Assembly (NCBI GenBank): GCA_026993045.1
Contig: JALWWR010000021.1
Span: 1 to 8,056, forward strand
DNA from: Thermodesulfatator sp.
GTDB lineage: Bacteria; Desulfobacterota; Thermodesulfobacteria; Thermodesulfobacteriales; Thermodesulfobacteriaceae
Length of the DNA: 8,056 nt
Direction of reading: 5' to 3'
Position 1 is the first letter of the stretch, and each line of letters begins with the position of its first letter. The notes beneath the pieces are model-generated. The model was not told the origin of the DNA. It did no database searches and saw only the letters and a program-made list of their open reading frames with translations. A program made the position numbers and the translations under genes. Of this stretch, positions 1 through 6,556 are shown one piece after another.

Positions 1-2459
1 ACCATGGCCAGGAGCTGGACCTTGCCGTCATTTACACTGTAAAGGAATACCACTCCCGAACGGAGTTTGTCCCGCAAAAAGTCGCCCATCTCCCGGAGCT
101 CGTCTCCCCGGCGAGCCGGGACCTCCGCGCAGAGGACTTTCACCCCCTGGACCTCCTGCACCTCCTTGAGCCGCTCCTCTAACACCCCTCGCACCTCGCC
201 GCGTTTGAGACGGGCCACCTCTTGCTCCAGCTCTTTGATCTGGGAAAGGAGGGTCTGGACCCGTTTTTCCAGCTCCGAAGGGGCGCATTTTAGGAGAAGG
301 GCCAAACGCTCCCTTTCGGCCTCCAGCCCCTGGACCCATTTCACCGCCGGCTCTCCAGCTACGGCCTCCATCCGTCGCACCCCAGCCGAAACACTTCCCT
401 CGGAGACGATCTTAAAGAATCCCAGATCTCCGGTCCTTTTAACATGGGTGCCGCCACAAAGTTCTAGGGAGAAATCCCCAATCTGGATAACCCGCACCCG
501 GTCGCCATACTTTTCTCCAAAAAGGGCCAAGGCCCCCATAGAAAGGGCCTCCCGGAAGGGAACAATCCGGACCTCTACCAGCAAATTCTCGCGGATCTTA
601 GCGTTTACCAAGGCCTCCACCGAGCGGATCTCTTCCTGGCTCAAAGGTTCAAAATGGGTGAAATCGAAACGCAACCGATCCGGGGCCACCAAGGAGCCAG
701 CCTGGCGCACATGTTCCCCCAAGACCTTCCTCAAGGCAGCATGAAGAAGATGGGTGGCGGTGTGGTGTCGAGCGGTGTCTTCTCGATGGCTGGAAAGAAC
801 CTCAAGCTGCACCGTAAGCCCCTTCCGGAGCTCCCCCTCCAAGACCTTTAGCTTGTGAAGGATAAGAGATCCGAAACGGCTGACCCTTTGGACTTCGGCC
901 TTTAGCCCCGGAGCTAAGACTAAACCCCGGTCCGAGACCTGGCCTCCTCCTTCAGGATAAAAAGGGGTGCGGGAAAAGACCGCCAGGGCCTCCTGACCGG
1001 CCAAAACCCGGTCCACCTCTTGGTTCTCCAACAGCAGGGCCTGGACCTCCGCCGAGGCCGAAAGGCTCTCATAGCCCACAAAGGAGGTCTCGGGAAGGAT
1101 CTCCGAAAGACGTTTCAAGGCCTCCGGGGCCTGAGACAAGGCCCCTTTCCAGCTTTGACGGCTCCGCTCCCGGGCCTTTTCCATCTCTTTAAAAAAGCCT
1201 TCCAAGTCCAGTTCAAACCCTTGCGCTATGGCCACGTCTCTTACGATGTCGTAGGGGAAACCGTAGGTGTCATAAAGTTTAAAGATGAAGGTCCCGGGGA
1301 TGACCCGTGTCCCTTCCTTTTTAAGTCGGGCCAGTTCCCCTTCCAGGATCTCAAGCCCCCGGGACAAGGTCTGAAGGAACCGCTCTTCCTCGATCTCTAG
1401 GATCTTCACCGCCGCTCGGGAGGCCTTCCGAAGCTCGGGATAAAAGTCCCCAAACTCTTCCACCACCGGGCTCACCAGCCGGAAAAGGAAAGGTTCTTCA
1501 AACCCCAGGACCCGACCAAACCGTTCGGCCCGTCTTATAATACGCCGCAGCACATACCCTCGGCCCTCGTTAGAGGGGACCACGCCGTCGGCAATGAGAA
1601 AAACCGAGGCCCTTATATGATCCGCGATGACCCGGAAGGCGGTGGTAACTTCGGGAGACTCGTGATAGGCATGACCGCTCCATTGGGACAAGGCCTCTCG
1701 CAAACCGGCAAAAAGATCCGTATCGTAATTGCTGGGCACCCCTTGCATCACCGAGGCTATGCGTTCCAACCCCATACCGGTGTCGATGGAGGGCTTAGGA
1801 AGAGGCTTTAAGACCCCGTTTTCGTCTCTCTCATATTGCATAAACACGAGGTTCCAGACTTCTAGATAACGATCACAGTCGCACCCCGGGGCGCAGTCCG
1901 GACGCTCGCAGCCAAACTCAGGGCCTTGGTCAAAGATGATCTCTGAACACGGCCCACAGGGACCGGTGTCTCCCATGGCCCAAAAATTGTCCTTTTCTCC
2001 AAGGCGCACAATCCGTTCTTCCGGAAGGCCGGCGATCTTTTGCCAGAGCTCTGCGGCCTCGTCGTCCTCCCGGAAGACCGTCACATAAAGCTTTTCTCGA
2101 GGAAGGCCCAATTCCCGGGTGAGAAATTCCCAGGCGTAAGCGATGGCCTCAGCCTTAAAATAGTCGCCAAAAGAGAAGTTCCCCAACATTTCAAAGAAGG
2201 TGTGATGCCGGGCCGTATAGCCCACGTTTTCAAGGTCGTTGTGTTTTCCCCCGGCCCGCATGCACTTCTGACAGGAAGCGGCCCTCTTGTAGGGACGCTC
2301 TTCTTCCCCCAAAAAGACCCGTTTAAACTGCACCATCCCGGCGTTGGTGAAAAGGAGAGTGGGGTCATCAGCCGGCACCAAAGAGCTTGAGGGCACGATC
2401 TCATGCCCGTTGCGGGCGAAATAATCCAAAAAGGCTTTCCGGATCTCCCGTCCCTTCAT
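1..2459 (-). CDS. alaS: Alanyl-tRNA synthetase, C-terminus cut by window edge
   Basis: Cytoplasmic class II synthetase that charges tRNA(Ala) and edits Ser/Gly mischarged onto it. I read the minus frame from ATG at 2459 to the left edge and found no stop: 819 codons, about 55 short of the usual ~875. The N-terminal catalytic domain (residues 1 to about 250) shows TNAGMVQFK, HHTFFEMLGNFSFGDYF, EVWNLVFMQ and the motif 3 sequence DTGMGLER (226-233). The tRNA-recognition domain follows to about 460. The editing domain carries both zinc-ligand motifs, HTATH (H566, H570) and CGGTH (C668, H672). The fragment ends inside the C-terminal C-Ala/DHHA1 domain at SGVVFLYSVNDGKVQ. A Cys cluster (C184, C189, C193, C195) sits before EVWN, as in many bacterial AlaRS. 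The start is supported by GAGG eight bases upstream (2468-2471). It is divergent from lpxD, and the pairing has no evident functional link. Identity is very secure. Confidence 0.97.
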   Translation of the reverse strand, partial: MKGREIRKAFLDYFARNGHEIVPSSSLVPADDPTLLFTNAGMVQFKRVFLGEEERPYKRAASCQKCMRAGGKHNDLENVGYTARHHTFFEMLGNFSFGDYFKAEAIAYAWEFLTRELGLPREKLYVTVFREDDEAAELWQKIAGLPEERIVRLGEKDNFWAMGDTGPCGPCSEIIFDQGPEFGCERPDCAPGCDCDRYLEVWNLVFMQYERDENGVLKPLPKPSIDTGMGLERIASVMQGVPSNYDTDLFAGLREALSQWSGHAYHESPEVTTAFRVIADHIRASVFLIADGVVPSNEGRGYVLRRIIRRAERFGRVLGFEEPFLFRLVSPVVEEFGDFYPELRKASRAAVKILEIEEERFLQTLSRGLEILEGELARLKKEGTRVIPGTFIFKLYDTYGFPYDIVRDVAIAQGFELDLEGFFKEMEKARERSRQSWKGALSQAPEALKRLSEILPETSFVGYESLSASAEVQALLLENQEVDRVLAGQEALAVFSRTPFYPEGGGQVSDRGLVLAPGLKAEVQRVSRFGSLILHKLKVLEGELRKGLTVQLEVLSSHREDTARHHTATHLLHAALRKVLGEHVRQAGSLVAPDRLRFDFTHFEPLSQEEIRSVEALVNAKIRENLLVEVRIVPFREALSMGALALFGEKYGDRVRVIQIGDFSLELCGGTHVKRTGDLGFFKIVSEGSVSAGVRRMEAVAGEPAVKWVQGLEAERERLALLLKCAPSELEKRVQTLLSQIKELEQEVARLKRGEVRGVLEERLKEVQEVQGVKVLCAEVPARRGDELREMGDFLRDKLRSGVVFLYSVNDGKVQLLAM

Positions 2460-2523
2460 TCTCAAGGCCTCGCTTGACGTTTGTGCCCATAAGATAGCAT
2501 GTTATGATGATCCGCAAAGAGCG
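2460..2523. promoter_or_regulatory. Divergent alaS/lpxD promoter region
   Basis: This 64-bp gap is the only non-coding stretch in the window and must hold both outward promoters unless they lie inside the genes. Toward lpxD there is a good -10 match, TATGAT (2503-2508), with a weak -35 TTGTGC (2481-2486) at 16-bp spacing. This would start RNA near 2515 and leave a leader of only about 9 bases. A better -35, TTGACG (2474-2479), has no -10 at ideal distance; TAGCAT at 2495-2500 is 15 bp away. Toward alaS the best -10 is TATCTT (complement of 2491-2496), with only a poor -35 (TTTGCG, complement of 2513-2518). The two candidate promoters overlap, so polymerase binding could be mutually exclusive. 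These are consensus matches by eye. Confidence 0.4.
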
Positions 2524-3558
2524 ATGAAACTGTCTTTTATAGCTACTAAGATCGGGGCCGAGCTTAAAGGGGAAGATCTGGAGGTCTCTAGCCTTACTTC
2601 CCTAGACCAGGCCACCGAAGAGGACCTTTCTTTTGTAGAATCCCGCCAATATCTGCCCCAGGCGCGGGCCTCCAAGGCCCGGGCTTTGATCGTCCCCCCG
2701 GAGCTGGCCCAGGAGTTAGAGGATGGACGCAGTCTCTTGATCGCTCCCCAGGTCCGGGTGGCCTGGGCCAAGGCCGCGGCCCTCTTTTGGAAGGAACCTC
2801 CAAGGCCCTCTGGGATTAGCCCTCTTGCAGTAATCGAAGAGGGGGTGCAATTGGAACCGGGGGTCACCGTCTATCCTTTTGTCTACATTGGCCGCCAGGC
2901 CCGCATCGGAAAGAACAGCGTTCTTTATCCTGGGGTCTTTGTAGGAGAAGGGGCCCAAATAGGGCAAAATTGCCGGCTTTACCCTTATGTGGTGCTTTAT
3001 CCCGGGGTGCGATTGGGGGACCACGTGACCCTTCATGCTGGAGCGGTGGTCGGGGCCGACGGCTTCGGTTACGCCCAGGAAATCGGCCCCCAGGGTCTAA
3101 AACATCTTAAGATCCCCCATTTCGGGACGGTGGAGATCGGCCCGGAAGTGGAGATTGGGGCCAACAGTTGTGTGGACCGGGGCACCTTTGGGGCCACCAA
3201 GATCGGCCCTGGAACCAAGATCGACAATCTGGCCCAGATAGGCCATAACGTAGAGATAGGGGAGGCTGCTATCATCGTGGCTCAGTGCGGCCTCGGGGGA
3301 CACGCCCGCCTGGGGCCCTGGGTAATGATGGGAGGGCAGGTAGGAGTGGCCCCAGGGGCTGAGATCGGAGCCCGGGCCCAAATAGCGGCTAAAAGCGGCG
3401 TCACCGGCAAGATCCCTCCCGAAGCGGAGGTGGCTGGCATCCCGGCCATCCCTATCCGCATCTGGCGCAAGGCGGTGGTGGCTTTTGCCAAGCTCCCTGA
3501 TATGGTAAAAGACTGGCAAAAGCTGAAGAAACTTTGGGGAGGAAAAAGTGAACTCTAA
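2524..3558 (+). CDS. lpxD: UDP-3-O-(3-hydroxyacyl)glucosamine N-acyltransferase
   Basis: Third step of lipid A synthesis: transfers a 3-hydroxyacyl chain from ACP to the 2-amino group of UDP-3-O-acyl-glucosamine in the cytoplasm. The protein has 344 residues, normal for LpxD (~340). Residues 1 to about 100 form the N-terminal uridine-binding domain. Residues about 103-300 are left-handed beta-helix hexapeptide repeats of the IG-x4 type. The LpxD signature GADGFGYA is at 177-184. The catalytic base is H241 in QIGHNVEIGE, matching H239 of the E. coli enzyme. A C-terminal helix (about 312-340) is the usual ACP-binding extension. The ATG at 2524 has only a weak purine run (AAAGAG, 2516-2521) very close to it, and there is no in-frame upstream alternative. 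It is the first gene of the operon, and its end overlaps fabZ by 11 bp. Confidence 0.97.
   Translation: MKLSFIATKIGAELKGEDLEVSSLTSLDQATEEDLSFVESRQYLPQARASKARALIVPPELAQELEDGRSLLIAPQVRVAWAKAAALFWKEPPRPSGISPLAVIEEGVQLEPGVTVYPFVYIGRQARIGKNSVLYPGVFVGEGAQIGQNCRLYPYVVLYPGVRLGDHVTLHAGAVVGADGFGYAQEIGPQGLKHLKIPHFGTVEIGPEVEIGANSCVDRGTFGATKIGPGTKIDNLAQIGHNVEIGEAAIIVAQCGLGGHARLGPWVMMGGQVGVAPGAEIGARAQIAAKSGVTGKIPPEAEVAGIPAIPIRIWRKAVVAFAKLPDMVKDWQKLKKLWGGKSEL
3536..3543 (+). promoter_or_regulatory. Ribosome binding site fixing the GTG start of fabZ
   Basis: GGGGAGGA lies just upstream of GTG at 3548, inside the last codons of lpxD. It is the strongest Shine-Dalgarno sequence in the operon, at near-ideal spacing. 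It favours GTG 3548 over the in-frame ATG at 3581, which has no comparable site. The placement also lets fabZ be translated independently of ribosomes finishing lpxD. Confidence 0.7.
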
Positions 3559-4009
3559 GGGCCTTGGTAGCCGAGAAATCATGAAACTCCTGCCCCACCG
3601 GTATCCCTTTCTCATGGTGGATCGGGTGGAAGAGATCGATCCGAAGCGGGAATATATTCGGGCCATCAAAAACGTCAGCCATAACGAACCCTATTTCCAG
3701 GGCCATTTTCCTGAAAATCCCATTATGCCCGGGGTACTCATCATCGAGACCATGGCCCAGGTGGGGGGAATTTATATTAAAACCGTCTTTCCCGAGGCCC
3801 AAGACAAACTCTTTGTCTTTGCTGCTATCGACAAGGCCCGGTTTCGGCGGCCGGTCTTCCCTGGAGACACCTTGACCATTGAGGCCCAAGGTTTTAAACG
3901 TAAAGGCCATATCATAAAGACCACGGCCAAAGCCTTGGTGCAGGGGCGCCTGGTGGCTGAAGCCGAGATCACCGCCGCCATTATCGAACCCGGAGAACTC
4001 CATGCCTAA
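3548..4009 (+). CDS. fabZ: 3-hydroxyacyl-[ACP] dehydratase FabZ
   Basis: Hot-dog-fold dehydratase of type II fatty-acid synthesis; converts (3R)-hydroxyacyl-ACP to trans-2-enoyl-ACP. It draws on the same 3-hydroxyacyl-ACP pool that LpxA and LpxD use, which explains its usual place in lipid A operons. The 153-residue length is typical. The LPHRYPFL motif is at 15-22. The catalytic histidine is H53 in GHFPENPIMPGV, and the catalytic glutamate is E67 in IIETMAQ. The FxGDTL-type motif (FPGDTLTIEA) is at 104-113. It starts at GTG with a strong upstream ribosome binding site. It overlaps lpxD by 11 bp and lpxA by 8 bp, so the three are probably translationally coupled. It is a stand-alone protein, not fused to LpxC as in some phyla. 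Confidence 0.97.
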   Translation: MNSKGLGSREIMKLLPHRYPFLMVDRVEEIDPKREYIRAIKNVSHNEPYFQGHFPENPIMPGVLIIETMAQVGGIYIKTVFPEAQDKLFVFAAIDKARFRRPVFPGDTLTIEAQGFKRKGHIIKTTAKALVQGRLVAEAEITAAIIEPGELHA

Positions 4010-4811
4010 AATCCATCCCACCGCGGTGATCCATCCCTCAGCGGAGATCGAAGAGGAGGTCGAAATCGGACCTTACGCCGTCATAGGCCCCCAGGTCTTT
4101 ATTGGGCGCGGAACCAAAATCGGAGCCCACGTGATCATAGAACGATGCACCCGCATTGGGCGGTACAATCAGATAAACCATCACGCTGTTATTGGGGCCG
4201 ATCCCCAACACGTGGGCTACAAAGGGGAGGAATCCTGGGTAGAAATAGGGGACCAAAACGTTATCCGGGAATTTGTAACCATCCACCGCGGCACGGCCTT
4301 GGATCAGGGCATGACCCGTATCGGTCACCGGTGTCTCCTAATGGCCTATGTACATATAGCCCATGACTGTTTCTTAGAGGATGAAATAATCATGGCCAAC
4401 AATGCCACCCTGGGGGGACACGTAAGAGTGGGGACCCGGGTGGTCTTCGGAGGTCTTTCGGCGGTGCACCAGTTCTGTCGCATTGGTCCTTACGCCTTTG
4501 TAAGCGGCATGAGCGGAGTGGATAAGGACGTCCCCCCTTTCGTAAAGGTCTTTGGTATCCCGGCCAAGATCCAAGGGGTAAATCTAATCGGCTTGCGACG
4601 GGCCGGCTTTGAAAAGAAAAATATCCGCAATATCTCCCAAGCCTTAGGAATCTTCTTGGACGGGCCGGCCCGGATCCGGGACACCGTGGAGGAGCTCCGG
4701 GACGCCTTCCCTCAAGACCCTCACGTACAGACCTTTATAGAATTCATCTCGCAGCCATCCCGTCAGGGAATCATGCGACGGAAGCCTTTTGAGGGAGAAG
4801 AAGCCTTTTAG
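4002..4811 (+). CDS. lpxA: Acyl-ACP--UDP-N-acetylglucosamine O-acyltransferase
   Basis: First step of lipid A synthesis: reversible transfer of a 3-hydroxyacyl chain from ACP to UDP-GlcNAc (or its 3-amino analogue in some bacteria). The protein has 269 residues (E. coli 262). Residues 1 to about 185 are hexapeptide repeats forming a left-handed beta-helix, and the remainder is a helical C-terminal domain with the GVNLIGLRRAGF motif (192-203). Other family motifs are VTIHRGT (92-98) and HIAHDC (118-123), whose H121 matches the catalytic H125 of E. coli. HQFCRIG is at 156-162. The position matching the E. coli hydrocarbon-ruler residue G173 is also glycine (G169). The ATG is preceded by GGAG six bases upstream (3992-3995) and overlaps fabZ by 8 bp. 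The gene ends in TAG, three bases before lpxI and in the same frame. Confidence 0.97.
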   Translation: MPKIHPTAVIHPSAEIEEEVEIGPYAVIGPQVFIGRGTKIGAHVIIERCTRIGRYNQINHHAVIGADPQHVGYKGEESWVEIGDQNVIREFVTIHRGTALDQGMTRIGHRCLLMAYVHIAHDCFLEDEIIMANNATLGGHVRVGTRVVFGGLSAVHQFCRIGPYAFVSGMSGVDKDVPPFVKVFGIPAKIQGVNLIGLRRAGFEKKNIRNISQALGIFLDGPARIRDTVEELRDAFPQDPHVQTFIEFISQPSRQGIMRRKPFEGEEAF

Positions 4812-4814
4812 CCT

Positions 4815-5621
4815 ATGCCCTCCCCTCCCCTAGGCCTCATCGCCGGTGAAGGCCAGGCCCCCCTTTATTTGGTGCAAAAGCTCCGAGCCCAGCACCAACC
4901 GGTGGTGGCAGTGACTTTTTCAAAGGCCCAAGCCGAAAGGCTCAAATCCTTAGGAGCCCATACGGTTAGTTTGCGCTTGGGACAGTTAGGAAAGCTCATC
5001 CAGACCTTTCACCGGGAAGGGGTAAAGGAGCTCACCTTTTTGGGCAAGATTGAAAAGCCCCAGGCCTTGCGCCAGGCAGTCCCGGATCTCCGGGCCTTAA
5101 GGCTTTGGCGAAGGCTTCTCAGCCGCAACGACGACGCCCTGCTGCGAGCGGTGGTCGAAGAGCTGGAAAAAGAAGGACTCAAGGTAGTCTCCCCGGCCGA
5201 ATTTTTGCCGGAGCTCCTCACTCCGGAGGGAGTGTTGACCCCCAAAAGACCCTCTTCCCGCCAGTGGGAAGATATCCGCTTCGGACTAAAAATAGCCCGG
5301 GAAGTCGGGGCCTTGGACATCGGTCAATGCGTGGTGGTGAAAGATCGGATGGTGGTGGCGGTAGAAGCCATGGAAGGCACCGACGAGACCATAAGAAGAG
5401 CCGGAAAGCTCCGCCCGGGAGGAGTAGTGGTCAAGGTCATGAAACCTAACCAGGACCCCCGGCTAGATCTGCCGGCGGCCGGCTTGCATACCTTGAAGAC
5501 TATGATAGAGGCTAAGGCCCGGGTCTTGGCCCTAGAGGCTGGACGGACCCTCTTTTTTGAAAGGGAAGCAGCCTTGGAACTGGCCCGAAAGCAGGACTTA
5601 ATAGTGGTGGGGGTAAAATGA
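4815..5621 (+). CDS. lpxI: UDP-2,3-diacylglucosamine pyrophosphatase LpxI (DUF1009)
   Basis: Hydrolyses UDP-2,3-diacylglucosamine to lipid X and UMP. It is the functional substitute for LpxH in alpha-proteobacteria and several deep lineages, and is unrelated to LpxH in fold. The 268-residue length is typical. Family landmarks are the N-terminal GLIAGEG (7-13), GKIEKPQ (77-83), the R-N-D-D cluster (104-107) and DIGQCVVVKDRMVVAVEAMEGTD (168-190), the most conserved block. These are followed by KPNQDPRLDLPAAGLHT (210-226), whose aspartates include the candidate catalytic region. EAGRTLFFER (241-250) completes the set. The ATG at 4815 must be the start because GLIAGEG follows almost at once and an in-frame stop lies six bases upstream. 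It has no close Shine-Dalgarno; the nearest purine run, GGGAG, is 17 bases away, so reinitiation after lpxA is likely. It overlaps the next gene by ATGA. Confidence 0.95.
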   Translation: MPSPPLGLIAGEGQAPLYLVQKLRAQHQPVVAVTFSKAQAERLKSLGAHTVSLRLGQLGKLIQTFHREGVKELTFLGKIEKPQALRQAVPDLRALRLWRRLLSRNDDALLRAVVEELEKEGLKVVSPAEFLPELLTPEGVLTPKRPSSRQWEDIRFGLKIAREVGALDIGQCVVVKDRMVVAVEAMEGTDETIRRAGKLRPGGVVVKVMKPNQDPRLDLPAAGLHTLKTMIEAKARVLALEAGRTLFFEREAALELARKQDLIVVGVK

Positions 5622-6556
5622 AAAAGATCCGGGTGGCGGTAGTAGGGGTGGGGCATCTGGGGCGGTTTCACGCCGCCAAGTTCGCCGAAATGGAAAAGGC
5701 CGAACTTTACGGGGTGGCGGACCTTCAAAAGGATCGGGCCCAAGAGATCGCCGCCAAATACGGGGTACGCTGGACTACCGATTTCCGGGAGTTTTTGCCA
5801 AAAGTGGAAGCCCTCTCCATCGTCACCCCCACCGTCACCCATTATCAGATCGCCAAAGAGGCCCTAGAGGCTGGCAAACACCTCTTTGTGGAAAAACCCC
5901 TAACCGACCATCCCTCCACTGCTCAAGACCTAGTAGAACGAGCCCGAAAGAAGGGCTGTCTTTTGCAAGTGGGACATATCGAACGGTTTCAGCCCTCTGT
6001 GAAAAGGCTCCTCTCCGAGGCCAAACGTCCCCTTTTCATTGAGGCCCACCGTCTATCGGGGTTTAGCCCCCGGGCCCTGGACGTAGACGTAATCCTAGAT
6101 CTTATGATCCATGACCTGGATCTGGTCCTGGCCCTGAATCCTGGAGTTAAAGTAAAGACTTTTTTAGCCAGCGGGGCCCCGGTGCTTTCCGACAAACTGG
6201 ACATCGCCAGCGTAAGGTTAGTCTTAGAGAACCATTGTTCCGCCAACCTCACCGCCAGCCGCATCTCCCTAACCCCCCAGAGGCGTTTCCGGGTCTTTGA
6301 AAAGGGGGCCTATTTTTCCGTGGACACTTTGGAACGAAAATACTTTCAGGTCCGATTGCAAGCAGGGCGCCTCCTTCCCCAGGAAGAGCATTTTCCCCAA
6401 GCCGACCCCCTAAAGGAAGAGCTCGAGACCTTTGTGGAAGCCATCCTGAAGGGCCAATCGCCCCCGGTGGGAGGGGCCGAGGCCCTAGAGGCCTTAAGGC
6501 TGGCCTTTCAAATCAAAGACCACATCCAAGAGACTTTGGGGAAGATCTTTCCATGA
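5618..6556 (+). CDS. Gfo/Idh/MocA-family NAD(P)-dependent oxidoreductase, GnnA candidate
   Basis: Dinucleotide-dependent sugar oxidoreductase of 312 residues. The N-terminal Rossmann domain (1 to about 120) has GVGHLG (10-15) for the cofactor pyrophosphate and D35 at the end of the second strand, which suggests a preference for NAD over NADP. The EKP motif (92-94, K93) is the family's catalytic lysine. The C-terminal alpha/beta domain has DLMIHDLDL (161-169) with the candidate catalytic D161/H165 pair. It sits between lpxI and lpxB with ATGA overlaps on both sides, so it is co-translated with lipid A enzymes. By position and family it could be UDP-GlcNAc 3-dehydrogenase (GnnA), feeding 3-amino-sugar lipid A. 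No GnnB-type aminotransferase is visible here. Other sugar-nucleotide oxidations are equally compatible with the sequence. The family assignment is firm; the substrate is inferred. Confidence 0.9.
   Translation: MKKIRVAVVGVGHLGRFHAAKFAEMEKAELYGVADLQKDRAQEIAAKYGVRWTTDFREFLPKVEALSIVTPTVTHYQIAKEALEAGKHLFVEKPLTDHPSTAQDLVERARKKGCLLQVGHIERFQPSVKRLLSEAKRPLFIEAHRLSGFSPRALDVDVILDLMIHDLDLVLALNPGVKVKTFLASGAPVLSDKLDIASVRLVLENHCSANLTASRISLTPQRRFRVFEKGAYFSVDTLERKYFQVRLQAGRLLPQEEHFPQADPLKEELETFVEAILKGQSPPVGGAEALEALRLAFQIKDHIQETLGKIFP

Noticed and set aside
67..744. Long open frame on the plus strand, 225 codons, rich in Ser/Arg/Thr
   Set aside because: It lies wholly opposite the conserved alaS frame, including the CGGTH and HTATH zinc motifs, and its composition is typical of antisense frames in GC-rich DNA.
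1..2459. Possible frameshift or pseudogene in alaS
   Set aside because: I checked the frame from the left edge to the ATG at 2459; it has no stop and all key motifs are in one frame.
2488..2506. Short inverted repeat CATAA / TTATG as an operator in the divergent region
   Set aside because: Arms are only 5 bp with a 9-base spacer in an AT-rich promoter; chance is a sufficient explanation.
2830..3430. Repetitive protein pattern in lpxD (and 4030-4560 in lpxA) as a possible DNA repeat
   Set aside because: This is the hexapeptide repeat of the left-handed beta-helix; the DNA itself is not tandemly repeated.
3581..3583. ATG as an alternative fabZ start
   Set aside because: In frame (residue 12) but without a good ribosome binding site, whereas GTG 3548 has GGGGAGGA at suitable spacing.
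3097..4021. Two minus-strand open frames of about 190 codons opposite lpxD and fabZ
   Set aside because: Both are antisense to proteins with intact catalytic motifs, cross gene boundaries and resemble no family I recognise.
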